A stretch of DNA of 64,000 nt from Heterobasidion occidentale (taxonomy: Eukaryota; Basidiomycota; Agaricomycetes; Russulales; Bondarzewiaceae): contig JBCAQO010000001.1 of NCBI GenBank assembly GCA_039111635.1, positions 434,001 to 498,000 of the forward strand. Direction: 5' to 3'. This document shows, piece after piece, positions 36,332 to 47,874 of this stretch. The number at the start of each line of letters is the position of its first letter. Positions within the stretch are counted from its first letter, which is position 1. A program made the position numbers and the translations under genes. Under the pieces are notes generated by a model. It saw nothing but the letters and a program-made list of their open reading frames with translations. It was not told where the DNA came from and ran no database searches.

Positions 36332-36651
36332 CTACCTCCACCACCGCGTCGTCCGCGCCTCTGGGTCCTCCTCCTGCACCTCGTGCTCGCGTATCACCTT
36401 CAGGAACACATTCTCCAGCGTCGCCTTCTCCACCGTGTACTCCGCAAAGTCCCCCTGGTTCGAAAGCACGTGGAAGAGCTGCGAGAGCGAGAGGTACGCG
36501 CCGCCCTGCCCGCCGAGGTCGCTCTCGACCGGGACCTCGAAGCGCGTCGCGACGTCCTCGGCCAGGCGCGCGCCGGGGATGCGCGCCATCAGCTGCTGCG
36601 CGCGCAGAACGTCCTCGCGGGAGCGGCACGGTATGTGCACTTCGTATGCGG
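36332..36651 (-). pseudogene. Severed C-terminal fragment of the ABCA-type transporter
   Basis: On the - strand this fragment continues the coding exon of the transporter whose main part lies at 41347-47080. If the retrotransposon and one copy of the target duplication are removed, the reading runs without a break from SLAARYAA into YEVHIPCRSREDVLRAQQ. The 104 residues lost to the transporter include RFEVPVESDLGGQGGAYLSL and FHVLSNQGDFAEYTVEKATL, then ENVFLKVIREHEVQEEDPEA. The Thr/Leu-Glu-Asn-Val-Phe-Leu pattern is typical of the region after each ATPase in ABCA proteins. The stop is at 36332-36334. No intron is seen in the fragment. As it stands it has no start or promoter of its own on the - strand. 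Confidence 0.85.
36647..36651. repeat. Target-site duplication TGCGG (left copy)
   Basis: Five bases TGCGG directly before the 5' LTR, matching 41347-41351 directly after the 3' LTR. A 5-bp duplication is usual for copia integrases. Confidence 0.95.
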
Positions 36652-36789
36652 TGTTAGAAGTTAGCCCACCAACACTGTACTTACGATACGGTACTTTCCG
36701 GAGATCGTTACTTATGTGACCGTACCGTTACCGTGACACCTCAGCGTCTTCTGTCCACACGCTGAGGATTATCGTGCAGACTTCTGACA
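36652..36789 (+). repeat. 5' LTR of the copia element
   Basis: 138 bp, TG...CA ends with a 9-bp imperfect inverted start/end (TGTTAGAAG / CTTCTGACA). Very short for an LTR that must carry promoter and polyadenylation signals. No clear TATA box is seen. Confidence 0.95.
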
Positions 36790-36804
36790 GGTTATGGGCC
36801 CTGC
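36790..36804 (+). other. Primer-binding site complementary to the anticodon arm of initiator tRNA-Met
   Basis: GGTTATGGGCCCTGC immediately follows the 5' LTR. Its reverse complement contains GGGCCCATAACC, which matches the anticodon stem-loop (CAU) of eukaryotic initiator tRNA-Met rather than its 3' end. Drosophila copia primes from a half-tRNA in the same way (established for copia), so half-tRNA priming is inferred here. Confidence 0.75.
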
Positions 36805-36876
36805 ATTTGCCTAACGAATCCCCAGAAGCACGCTCACTGATCTTACAAGATCTTCCCACATCGAAGCTGATCCAAG

Positions 36877-39800
36877 ATGGCCACAACTACAAACTCAGTC
36901 ATCCCCATCGAGCCAAAGTTGAAGGACCGAAAGAGTTACGGCCTTTGGGCTTTTAAGATGGAGAGAGTACTGGAGGCACGCGGAATTTGGAACGTCGTTG
37001 GCGGCGATACCGTCACGATGCCATCTACCGGCGATTCAGCCTTACCATCGTGGAAGGAGAGAGATGCGAAAGCGAGGGCGCAGATTGCTCTCTATGTCGA
37101 GGATGCACTGGTAACTTCAATCATGAAGGCGAAGTCGGCGCACTCGATGTGGGAGATTCTCCGCACACTCTTCGCCGAGCAGAATTCCCTCAATCAGTCA
37201 CTGGTCGAATCACAGTTCTACTCAGTCCGTATGTCCCCTGGCCAGGACGTGAGGCTCCATCTGGACCTACTACAGGATCTCTACAACGAAGCCGTCGCCG
37301 TCGGCTCCCCACTCGAGGACAAGATCCTCGTCCACCGGATTATCACCTCCCTTACCTCCGATTACGACTCCCTCATCAGTTCCATCACCGACACGTCCAA
37401 GGTGACGTCCGAGCAATTGATTGCCCGTATCATGCTGGAGGATCAACGTCGCCGAGTCCGCGACGGCACCGAAGCGAACAGCGGCAACGTTGCCCTGCGG
37501 ACAGGCGATAATGTACGCGGAAGAGGGAGAGACGGGGGAAAAGGACGCGGAAAGCATCGAGGCGGGGGCCGAGGCAAAAGTAAAGGTGGCAGCAGCGGGA
37601 GGCAAGTCGAGTGCTATAACTGCCACCAGCTCGGGCATTACGCACGCGACTGCCCCGCAGACAGCAGTAGGGGAAGACCTGTAAACAAAGATCAGTCCAA
37701 TTTAGCGAGCGAGCGCGAGGCGTCGCTCTTTAACTTCTCTTCGCTGCCCGAACAAGCCCTCACGACGAACGCCAAGCCAAACACCTGGGTCGTCGACTCG
37801 GGATCATCATCCCATGTCGCAAAGCGGGAGGAGATGTTTGCCGAATACTCGCCAGGCGAGCGCACGATTGAAACGGCCAAGAAGGGCCACACAATGCGCG
37901 CCGCCGGCACAGGCTCCGTCACCATTTCGACCGGGCAAGCCGGCAAGCGGGTAGATTTGGTGCGGCTGCGTAACGTGCTGCACACACCCGACGCAACCGA
38001 GAATCTGCTCAGCGTGAGCAAGCTCGACCGCGCCGGGGGATCGGCCGTCTTCGGAGGGGGCAAAGTTGTCCTGCTGAACAAGGACCACAAACGAATCGGA
38101 TCCGGGTCTCTCGTCGGAAGTCTCTATTACCTGGATACGATCGGCCGCCCGACGACAAACGATCGGCCCCCTGCACCACCACCCACCACCCCCGAGACCG
38201 CTTTTGCCGCCATCCCACTAACGCGGGCCTTATGGCACCGGCGTTACGGCCACCTAGGGCAAGGGAATGTGGACCTTGTCATTTCGAAGGGCCTCGTCGA
38301 TGGGATCAAACTCACATCGAACGCAAAGGCGCCGACGTGTGAGGACTGCGTCTACGGAAAGCAACACCGTAAGCCTTTCCCGAAGCAGGCAGATCACCGG
38401 GCAAACAACCTACTGGAATTGGTCCACACGGACGTATGCGGCCCAATGGACAAGAACGGGATCGGGGGCGAGCGGTACTTTGTCACCTTCACCGATGACA
38501 AGGCCCGTTTCTCCACTGAATACCGCATGCGGCAGAAGAGCGAGGTGCTCGACCGCATGAAGCAGTTTAAGGCCATGGCGGAGAAGCAGACCGGCCAGCT
38601 GTGGAAACGCATCCGGTGCGACAACGGCATGGAGTACCTCAACAAAGAGGCTCTTGACTGGTTGAAAGCAGCGGGCATTGCCCTGGAGACGACGGCGCCG
38701 TACACCCCGTCACAGAATGGCGTCGCGGAACGCCTGAACAAGACGATCGTGGAACGCGGCCGCGCAATGATGCACGAAACCGGCCTTCCACGATTCCTGT
38801 GGCCGGAGGTGGTGTCGACATCGATCTATTTAAAGAACCTCGGTCCGACCGTTGCACTCGAGGGCAAGACACCCCACGAGGTATGGACCGGCCGGAAACC
38901 GAACGTCAAACACCTTCGCGCATTCGGCTGCAAGACACTCGTGCGGATACCTGATGAAAAGCGCCGCAAGTGGGACGTCAAGTCAACCGAGTGCGTGCTG
39001 ATAGGGTACTACAGCGACGCAGCCTACCGTTGCTACGAGCCGCGGACTCACAGGATCGTGAAGTCGCGCGACGTCGTCTTCTTGGAGGACAACTTGCCGC
39101 TGGCGCCGCAGAAGCCGCCCGTGGTCGAGAGGGGGGAACGACTTCCATGTCGCCCAGGAGTCGCCCACGGACACTCCCCCACCGCCCGAAGCGAGCCCCG
39201 ACAACCCTACAACGAAGTCGCCGTTAGCCCAGCAACCACCACCACTCGTCCATCCTCCCGACCACCCCCCTTCAGAGGGGGCACCAGGAACGCTGAGAAC
39301 GCGTCCAGAGCCGCCCAGCAAGCACCGGCCCGAGCCGCCTGAGCCCAGAACGAGCACACAAACACCGGCACCCACCCAGTTCACCCTCAGAAGGAGTGAA
39401 AGGGCACGAGAGCCCTCGTCATTGAGGAAAGCCGCGGATCTGCAGGAGGCGACCGAGCGAGCTCGCAGGGATGCGAATAGAGAGGCGAGGGGAGCGACGG
39501 AAGGACCGGGAAAAGAAAGACGAGGCAGCGCGCGACGAGAGGGAGGAGACAGAGGCAGAGGAAGATGAGGCAGCTGTCGAGCGCTCGTTTTCACAGCGGC
39601 CGTTGAGGCAGCGCTGTTGACGGCGGGCGAGGAGCCTCGCAGCTACCAGGAAGCCATCCGAAGCGCAGAGCGCGACGACTGGCAGAGGGCGATGGAGGAG
39701 GAGTACGACGCCTTGTTGAAGAACAAGACGTGGGAACTCGTCGAGCCGCCGAAAGGCCGCAAGCCGATTGGCTCGAAGTGGACCTACAAGGCCAAACAAG

Positions 39801-41147
39801 ACGGGCGCTTCAAAGCCCGACTCGTTGCCCAGGGTTTCACGCAACGCCCTGGCGTCGACTTCCACGATACTCACTCCCCAGTTGCTCGTTTCGAGTCGTT
39901 TCGAGTCGTTTTCTCACTTGCTGCCAATAGAACTGGCTCCTCGAGCAGATTGATGTCAAATCTGCCTACCTTAACGGGAAACTCGACGAAGAGATATTCA
40001 TGAAGCAACCCGAAGGCCCTCCAGGTCCTCGGGAAAGAGGACTGGCTGCTCCGCTTGCTCAAATCTCTCTACGGCCTAAAGCAATCTGGCCGAATCTGGA
40101 ACAGAATGCTTAACGACGAGCTCCTGAAGCTCGGATTCACTCGCTGCCGCTCAGACTCCTGCGTCTACCTCCGGTATCAAACAAAGGCTGTACCATCATC
40201 GTCATTCACGTCGACGACATGATCTTGGCTGCGAGCACAAAGAGGGCGATGACGGAACTCAAGGAAGACTTCCGCGGGCTCCCATTCGAGACTACGGAAC
40301 TGGGGGAACCGCGCACACTGCTTGGTATGACAGTCTTCCGGAATCGAGACAAGGGCATCATCTCGCTCTCACAGACGCACTACCTCCGTAATGTCCTGGA
40401 GCGTTTGGCGATGACGGACTGCAAGCCCGTCTCGACGCCCATGGACCCCAGCACCCACTTGTCAATGAGCAGTCACCCCGGCACTACTCTGCGGATAATG
40501 GGAAGAGATGCGGAAATACCCGTACGACGCCGCCCTGGTGGGGGGCGTTTATGTACGCGGCTCTCGCTACGCGCTCGACCTTGCCTACACGGTCTACACT
40601 CTGGCACAGTACATGTCAAACCCCGGAATGGAGCACTGGCATGCCGAGCGTAGGCGGGTCCGTGCGGTACGTGAAGGGGACGTTGGACTTAGCTCTGACA
40701 TATGGGGAGACGAGAACGACTGGATCCCTGTTGGCTACACGGATGCCGATTTCGCAGAGAACCGAGATAATCGCCGCTCGCTATCCGGATATGCCTTCTT
40801 CCTTGCCGGAGCAGCAATTTCTTGGAGCTCGAAGAAACAACCTACCGTCGCTTATGCGACTGGCCGAGGCAGAATACTTGATTGCCATCTCGCACGCCAC
40901 GAAGAGGCACTTTGGCTTCGCTCACTGGCTCTCGGAACTCGGATTTCCCCAGTTCTCCCCCACCCTTATCCGCTGCGACAACCAGGCTAGTAGAGCCATG
41001 TCGAAGGACCATGTTCTACCCATGCTCGAACGAAGCACATTGACATCAAGTACCACATTATCCGAGAGGAGGTCGAGATGGGGGAAATCCGTCTGGAGTA
41101 CACGTGCGGACGGACGAGAACGTGGCGGACGTTTGACGAAGGTTTAG
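36877..41147 (+). CDS. Copia gag-pol polyprotein (frame-broken)
   Basis: The start MATTTNSVIPIEPKLKDRKS is at 36877. Gag (about residues 1-240) carries the copia-type core and the zinc knuckle CYNCHQLGHYARDC (about 37610). Protease active site VVDSGSSSH is near 37790. The pre-integrase domain (LWHRRYGHLG, about 38230) is followed by integrase with the Asp-Asp-Glu triad seen in HTDVCG, CDNGMEY and AERLNKT. The frame is lost after about 39127 beside a G6 run. Reverse transcriptase resumes at 39617 (WELVEPPKGRKPIGSKWTYK), with the catalytic HVDDM at about 40209, where Tyr-Val-Asp-Asp is more usual. RNase H follows (YTDADFAENRDNRRSLSGYA, about 40737). Further breaks lie near 39930, 40015, 40190, 40490 and 40850. 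Because the LTRs appear undamaged, sequencing indels are likelier than decay. Confidence 0.85.
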
Positions 41148-41199
41148 CAAAAGGAAAGCATGTCTTTTTTCTCCACTAATCTAGGCCTACTGCCGGGCT

Positions 41200-41208
41200 A
41201 AGGGGGAG
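41200..41208 (+). other. Polypurine tract
   Basis: AAGGGGGAG directly upstream of the 3' LTR; the expected plus-strand priming site. Confidence 0.8.
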
Positions 41209-41346
41209 TGTTAGAAGTTAGCCCACCAACACTGTACTTACGATACGGTACTTTCCGGAGATCGTTACTTATGTGACCGTACCGTTACCGTGACACCTCA
41301 GCGTCTTCTGTCCACACGCTGAGGATTATCGTGCAGACTTCTGACA
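41209..41346 (+). repeat. 3' LTR of the copia element
   Basis: 138 bp, identical by eye to the 5' LTR. On the - strand the interrupted ABC transporter frame enters here and reaches TAA at 41328-41326 after six foreign residues. Confidence 0.95.
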
Positions 41347-41351
41347 TGCGG
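41347..41351. repeat. Target-site duplication TGCGG (right copy)
   Basis: Matches 36647-36651. Collapsing the two copies restores an uninterrupted ABC transporter exon. Confidence 0.95.
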
Positions 41352-44300
41352 CGTATCGCGCAGCGAGCGAGGCAGTGGTGCCGACCGCTATGTGCGGGCG
41401 GGGTAAGTTGGGGTTATGGACCGTTGTGTGCAGGCACGTACCGAGCATGCGCTTCGAGATGATGCCAACCTTCTGCGCGAGCGCGGATGCTTCTTCCATG
41501 GAGTCTGGACGCAGGGCGGCCCCGTCAATCCCGCCTGCTCAACTACTGCGATGATAGACACTCACGCGTCGTGATGACGATGGACTTGCCAACGGCTACC
41601 TGGCGCAAGGTGACCCACATCTCCCGCTTCATCTTCGCATCTATGCCGGTCGAGAACTCATCGATGAGAACGACAGATGGATTGCCTGTGGGCTGATGAG
41701 AAACACTGTTACCGACTATTGATCTCAAGCCGAACACGCACCCATCAGCGCAATCGCGAGTGACAACTTCCTTTGATTCCCGCCAGAGAGTTTGCTTGCA
41801 AGACGGTCCGCGAACTGTTCCAGCCCTGTCGAACGCAGTAATATACTGACGTTGCTTGGCAGCTCTTCGCGCTTGAGACCCTTCAGCCGCCCGTAGATCA
41901 TCAGGTGCTCTCGTACAGTGAGTTGGGAATCGATAGCGGTGAACTGAGGGCATACACCCAGAGATAATCGAGCGGATTGGGGATGGTGCACGACGGATAC
42001 TTCGTTGAGGAGAATGTCGCCTTGGTCAGGCGTGAGGTCGCCGCCTAATCGCCGCCTTAGGTCGTATTCCCACTATGAATGATAGATAATAAATAACTTA
42101 CGGATCATGTTGAACGTGGTGGTCTTCCCAGCACCGTTGGGCCCTAAGAGAGCAAAGATTGTGCCGCGACCCACGCCCAAACTGACACCATCAACCACCT
42201 TCTTGCTACGTCCAAAGGCCTTAGACACTCCTAGAACTCGGAGTGGATCATCCGAAACTGCAACAGCCTTGGCCTCGTCCATCACATCTTCTTTGAGCTC
42301 GTTTTCCTCGTCAGACTGATCACGGTGCACTGCTGAACGTTGCGCCCGTATCTTGCGATTTGACATAGTCCGAGGCAGGATGGAACCCGAGTCGACCCAT
42401 ACGAGGATGGCGAAGAGCACGAAGGAATAGACGAAAAGGTACAGGATCGGACCGCCGTATCTCTTGATATTTGCATAGGCAGACGGCGATATGACTCCTC
42501 CGCCACTGCACAGCAGTGAGAACATGTTGACGGAGACGAAGGCAGTTCTCATCTACACATATCGTCAGTTGCAGTGCGATGACCGTCTGTCTACTCGGCT
42601 TACTATGCTGGCAATGGGAGATATCAATGCGATCGTGAAGTCTGGTGCCTTTTGGTAAGTTGCAGCGAGGGATGAACACTGCGAAAGGCGTACGAATAAC
42701 TGTCAATGTCCATCCAGCCTTTGATGTCTTGGCATATGTGAGGGTTAGGAGGTATCCTGCGAGGTACAGCTGAACATCCACAGTGAGAAAAATTCTCCTC
42801 GAGATATGTCGAATAACGTACAATGAAGATGATCACTTGGTATCCGGCAGCCGCAGCGAAAGCGGCCAACGGAGAAGAGGTGACGAGCGAGAAGCAATAT
42901 GAGAACAGGGTCGCAGATATGCCATACAACACAAGGATGAACCACTGTTCAAAAGAAATTAATAGAGGGAAATGTAATCAAAGACGAGCAACCCACGAAG
43001 AAACCTAAGCCGTGGAATTGATTCGATACCGCAGCGAAGACAATTATGATGATCGTTGACAAAAACACGACGAACATGGAATCAAAGAGAAGATGGCCAA
43101 GCCATAGTCCGACTGGATTGGAAAGACCATTGGAAAACTGCATCGCCTGAACAGATGAATGTCGCTCGCGAGACACGTAGAGTGAAAAGAATGCGGGATA
43201 TACAGCCTAGCAATCGTAAATCAAGTCAGGGAAATACAAGGTGATATTGCATGAAGCCGTACCATAGCTGCTCCGAAGAAAGCGATCCACTTGAGCGCCA
43301 CAAGCGTCCCTGTCTCAACAGCCGGGAAACTTTGGTAGCTCGCTTGTATGACGCTAGCACTGGGGTTGCCGCCATCGGAAGTGTTCAGAGCGCGATTATA
43401 CAAGATGTTGTCCACCAAGTTTAACAAGACCGGACCAATAGACCCAGGTGGAGAACTCTCCCATGCGATGAGAGCCTGAGCAGTTTGTGAATCTATGGAG
43501 ATACCGCCCGTTGAAACGCCCTGGAATTCGCGGCTGATCGTGTTCACGAAAGCGGCATTGTCCGCCACGTTTTCACCCACAATAGTGCTTATAGAAGGCC
43601 CAAGGGAAGCCAATAAGTTGGGCGGAGCGACGAAGATATTGGCGCCGTTGTCTGGATTAATGGTAGACAACGCAAAAGAAGAATCAGGAAGATAAAGAGG
43701 GAGCTTAGGGGTGGTGTGGAATACGGTCGTGCATGATTGTGGTCTGTTGCGCATGAAGAACAACGGGATGCAGGACGCCAGGACGGCAACAAGTACAAGA
43801 ATGAGCGGTGTCAGCCAACTTCTCTTGGCTATACAAACCCGCTTGTTGTATATTGTCAGCGCTTGCCTGAGAGGCGATGTCTTCCGACCGTTTGTTAGCT
43901 GATCGATCCCAGGAGAGTCGACAGTGGCGGAATCGTCCGCCTTCTCTACCATGGAGACAGGTTCATCTGTCATAAGGCCCAGAAAGATATCCTCGATAGT
44001 TGTGCCCTGAACATCAAAAGACGCGATGCCAAATTCGTCCCGCTTCCCCTCGAGTAGGTGAAGCACGTTCTCTACCGTGACAGAGTCTTTGGACCTCAAA
44101 TGGTAGGATATTTGGGTATCTGACGGAGATGATACATAGGTCGATGGAGCCAATGCACGGATGTCGTCGACTAATTCGGCAGGAGCTGGAGAATTAGACT
44201 TCTCTGTCGCGGTCATGCCCTCACGGAAGGTCACATGGATTGTGTAGCCCTCCCCGAGAGTCGATTTGAGAGCCACAGGTGATCCTTCTGCAAGCAATCG

Positions 44301-47080
44301 ACCAGGAGCTGCAAGGATAGCGATTTGATCGGCCAGTAGATCGGCCTCGTCGAGGAACTACGCAAGTTGAGCGCTGGGACAGTAGGAGAGGCGTCAAGTA
44401 AACTTACATGAGTAGTGAACACAATTGTTCGATCATGACGAACGGATGTCAGAGTCCTCCACAAGGCTCTGCGGGATAAAGGATCGACCCCCGACGTGCA
44501 CTTCGGATCATTAGAACCTCGTATAAGATCAATCTACCAGATGCACTGACCTCGTCCACAAGAACAACTAGAGAATGAGTTGTTCATCAGATGTCAATCA
44601 TTCATGTGGATGCACACTTACTCTTCGATCCTCCGACTAGACCGATAGCGAGCTGTAATTTCCGTTTCTGACCGCCTGACAGCGTACTCGCATTAGAGTG
44701 GATCTTGTTCCCCAAGTCGCAATCACGTAGCAACTGTTTGAGATCCTCATCGCCGGCAAGCGATTCCCCTGAATGCTTCACTGCTCTCCAAACACGCAGC
44801 GTTTGATGGCATGTCAGTTCCGGGAAAAGCACGTTCTTCTGGGGAACAATCCCAACGGTACCGCGGGGTGGACGCGTTACACCGCCTTCGAAGCGTACGG
44901 AGCCCGAAGTACGGCCAAGAAGATTCGCCAGAATTGACAGCGCCGTCGACTTGCCCGCGCTAAACGAATGGTAAGTTAGCTATAGAGGCATCGTAGCGTC
45001 GCGGCGTGCGAGACACACCCATTCGATCCCAAAAGCACGAAGATGCCGGATTTTGGAATGTCAAATGAAAGGTCAGAGATTGCTGTGACGACACCACTCG
45101 AACGACGGAAGAAGCCAGGCTTGAAGGTTTTTTGAAGGTTTCGAATAGAGATTGCAACACCAGCAGGCATCTCAACAACGTCACCGTCCGCGCATGGTGT
45201 TGCTCTATCCCACCAGCGCCACCACGGCCTTTCCGGACGCGGGGTTGGTCTGCCCCACCAGTGCCACCATGGATTCTCTGGGCGCGGGGTTGCTTTGCCC
45301 CACCAGTGCCACCATGGATTCTCTGGGCGCGGGCATGGCCTGCCCCACCAATGCCACCATGGATCTGGCTTAGGTGGGGGCGGTGCGTCATAGAGCCGGC
45401 ACTCCAGAAGAACCGCAAGCCAAGGCCACAGGAAAATATTGATCTAGGCAGGGCCATGAGCCTTGACACGTAAGAAAGGAAAGATTTACACATACAACGG
45501 CAGCAATGATGAGCGGAAGCAGCAGCATATGGCTCTTCGGATCATGCTCCCACACCTTAGTTGGAACCTGGCTAAGTTCAAATCCTCCAATGATGCGGAT
45601 CGCAAAGATATAGAACGCGGGAGGGAACAAGATCGAGAAGACGAACGCGACGCCGGTTTCGACGGCACCCATGACCAGTGCTATGATGGCGAAGACGATG
45701 GCGAAGAAAGTGGAAGCAACAGCCGCCAGTTGAGGGCTCTTTCCAAATGGCATACCGACGAAGAACGACCAACTGGCCAACGACAGTCCGAATAGGAGAT
45801 GGATCGCAAAGACGAGACCTGCGCTGGTTCCGCTGAAAATGCGATAGTGCCAGATGATAGAGACGATGATCCACGCAGGAAGATATACCAGGGATATACT
45901 AACATGCCATGACCTGTGATAATTGCAGAAAAAGAGTTGAGAAGATGATACAGCGCATATATCAGCGTGAAACCCCACATGATGCGAGCCGAATCAAGAA
46001 GCCCCATCGCCTTGAGATGACTTGTCAGCTGCAGAGCCCGTTCACTCATGACTGAGCCCGGGAGTTGGTATGCAATCCCGATGTAACAAATAAACCTGCC
46101 GGACAATCAGAAACAAATCGACGGATGTCTCTCATACACCTACAATGCCAAGACAAGCAAGCTCAAGATGCCGTTGATGTAGCCTACAAGGTCGCACTGT
46201 CTTCAAAAATCCACCGAGAACAAGATTCGCGGGATAAACATACTCAGACGAATGTCAAGATTCTGCTGAGTATTAGTGATCTGAGTAAACGGCCATTCCA
46301 TCGGCGTCGGCTGTACCAACCCAGTTCTCATCTCGATGATCGCCTACCAGGGCCAATACCTGAGATCAATCGTCCAAAATGCGCATAGACGCCAACGTAC
46401 CTGATCCACCGCCCACTGCAACGGTAATATCCTGGTCTCATAGTCCCCGTCATGGCGTATCACATCGACGTGAAAGGCCCCCGTCGCCGCGAATAGTATA
46501 GTTGACGGCAGACGCGGTGTGACAGCTGGGCGGAATGTAGTCGAACGCTACCGCAGCGAAGCATTCGGAATAGAGGTTGAAATTCTGCGGGCACGCGGCA
46601 GGGATGTCGGCTGGCGAAGGCACCTTCGTCACGGCTCTGAGCTGCTTCGCGGAGAAGCCCCTCGTTATATGCGCCATGATGTCATCCGCGGTCGTGAAGC
46701 CTGCCGTGCCATTCGTGCCGTCCGCCCAAATCAGCCTCAACGACCCGTCGAATGTCTGTGAGAGATTGTAGACGGGAATAGGAGATCCGATGCCATACTG
46801 CCAAAAAACTGAGATGTGATTTGAGAAAAAATGGCAGGACGCTCACGTTGTTTGGCCTGTTCAAGAAAACCTGGGCGACCGCAAGAAAGATGCCATACGC
46901 GACCGGGAGCACAAAGCACCTCAGGATGTTGAGCTGGTGTGCGCACGACCAAGGACCAGACTAGTCAGCATCCGAACCCGCTCTGAAAGACGCGTCACGT
47001 ACCCATGGATGCTTCGAGAGAACTATCCAGTTCTTCCACACTAGTGCGTTGCACTGGCGAAAGAAGAGGTTCGCCGCCAT
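41347..47080 (-). CDS. ABCA-type full ABC transporter (C-terminus removed by copia insertion)
   Basis: Full transporter of the ABCA class (TMD1-NBD1-TMD2-NBD2); relatives move lipids across membranes. It starts MAANLFFRQCNALVWKNWIV at 47080. TMD1 spans about 47000-45450 and includes an extracytoplasmic loop (NLSQTFDGSLRLIWADGTNG). A Trp-rich repeat linker lies at 45186-45392. NBD1 (45170-44230) has Walker A GSNGAGKST, split by an intron inside the loop, TLSGGQKRKLQLAIGLVGG, and the H-loop TTH joined to FLDEADLLADQIAIL. TMD2 spans about 43850-42350 (LTPLILVLVAVLASCIPLFF). NBD2 has LLGPNGAGKTTTFNMIR (about 42130), KLSGGNQRKLSLAIALMG, VVLIDEFSTGID and TTHSMEEASALAQKVG. The conserved C-terminal segment is cut at 41347, and the remaining protein would end with six LTR-encoded residues. 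NBD sequence looks intact, so partial function is possible. One frame discrepancy lies at about 45395-45440. Confidence 0.88.
45186..45365 (-). repeat. Four 45-bp tandem repeats encoding a Trp-rich 15-residue unit
   Basis: Copies at 45321-45365, 45276-45320, 45231-45275 and 45186-45230; the first three are very close and the last is diverged. In the - strand frame that is continuous with NBD1, the units read DPWWHWWGRPCPRPE, NPWWHWWGKATPRPE, NPWWHWWGRPTPRPE and RPWWRWWDRATPCAD. Another - frame reads Gly/His/Ala-rich through the same repeats but does not enter NBD1. Confidence 0.9.
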
Positions 47081-47463
47081 CGGCGTCGCAAAGCCTGCAG
47101 TTGACTCAGAGCTTACGACGCTGAGCAAGAGAAAGAGGTGGGCAGTTCAGTGCTTGGGCAGGGTGTGAGCCATGGCCGCATGCATCATATATATTCTCAA
47201 GCTACAGATATATACGGAGGCGTCGACATCCGGACGGCTCGGATGCGGTGATAAATTGCCAAAGCCCGTGAAGGCGCTCAAGATGGTACCCCCACGTGAT
47301 GAGAAAACGCTGCACGAGACCGCATCGCGCTCCTGCTTTCCGCGTCCTACTGCCTTACCTGCCCCTTGGCCCTTACCATCACCGCCTACAGACATAATAT
47401 GCACGCACACGTATCGCAACAAGTGCATATTTCTCATGCATCTATACACGCGCTGATATCCCA
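47081..47463. other. Divergent intergenic region (ABC transporter / Swi5)
   Basis: About 380 bp between the ABC transporter start (-) and the first clear Swi5 exon (+). It may include an unresolved 5' exon of Swi5, for example one beginning at the ATG at 47284. No other feature is seen. Confidence 0.4.
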
Positions 47464-47874
47464 TTGTTCAAGGCGCAAGAGGCACGCGCGGCTGCTTTGC
47501 AAGATGAAATCAATCAATTGCAGAACACACTGGGGTATTCTGCCAAGGCTTCTTGGCCTCAATTCGAGTCTTGTCCACTGACAATTGCCACAGAAAAGAA
47601 GAGAATGCTGAGAAGATTGTGTCTCGCCACATCAAGCTCCTGCATCGGTACAACGAGGCTAAGGATGCCGCACAGGTAAATGACACATTTCCATATCTTC
47701 ATGTCTACGCTACACTAGTGCATGCACGTAGATCATAATGGGAAAGGTCAGTGCTGTGAAATGGAACAACACTCGGCAATGGCTGATGAAGGCGCATATA
47801 TGCAGCTCGCCGCCCACAAGCAGACAACCATTCGACAGATCCACGAGGACTTTGGAGTGACCGACGAAGACTGA
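47464..47874 (+). CDS. SWI5: Swi5 homologous-recombination mediator (5' end unresolved)
   Basis: Swi5, with partner Sfr1, stimulates Rad51 and Dmc1 strand exchange in recombination repair. The coiled-coil start (ALQDEINQLQNTLG) lies in the first visible exon. It is spliced by intron 47535-47593 into KEENAEKIVSRHIKLLHRYN and EAKDAAQ (exon 47594-47675), then a 15-nt exon 47732-47746 (IIMGK), then 47806-47874 (LAAHKQTTIRQIHEDFGVTD, ending in TGA). Every junction keeps frame, and the block RHIKLLHRYNEAKDAAQ is the family signature. No ATG precedes the first visible exon in frame without a stop or splice, so an upstream exon is likely. It converges on the RCC1-repeat gene, with stops 98 bp apart. 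Confidence 0.85.

Larger units (their letters stand above)
36652..41346 (+). mobile_element. Full-length Ty1/copia LTR retrotransposon (4,695 bp)
   Basis: Bounded by two 138-bp LTRs (36652-36789 and 41209-41346) that read as identical by eye, each beginning TGTTAGAAG and ending CTTCTGACA. It is flanked by TGCGG target duplications. A primer-binding site follows the 5' LTR at 36790 and a purine tract AAGGGGGAG precedes the 3' LTR (41200-41208). The internal part encodes, in order, gag with a zinc knuckle, aspartic protease, integrase, reverse transcriptase and RNase H, the Pseudoviridae order. It sits in the same coding exon that gives the ABCA transporter its C-terminus, in opposite orientation. 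Identical LTRs imply recent insertion. The pol frame is broken several times, probably by the same homopolymer indels seen in neighbouring host genes. Confidence 0.95.

Noticed and set aside
39889..39912. Apparent short tandem duplication (TTTCGAGTCG twice) in copia pol
   Set aside because: Both copies are in frame and encode the reverse transcriptase segment ARFESFRVVFSLAA, so it is ordinary coding sequence rather than a duplication artefact.
45186..45392. Direct repeats considered as a CRISPR-like array or independent satellite
   Set aside because: Units are contiguous 45-bp repeats without spacers, a multiple of three, inside a eukaryotic coding sequence and continuous with NBD1.
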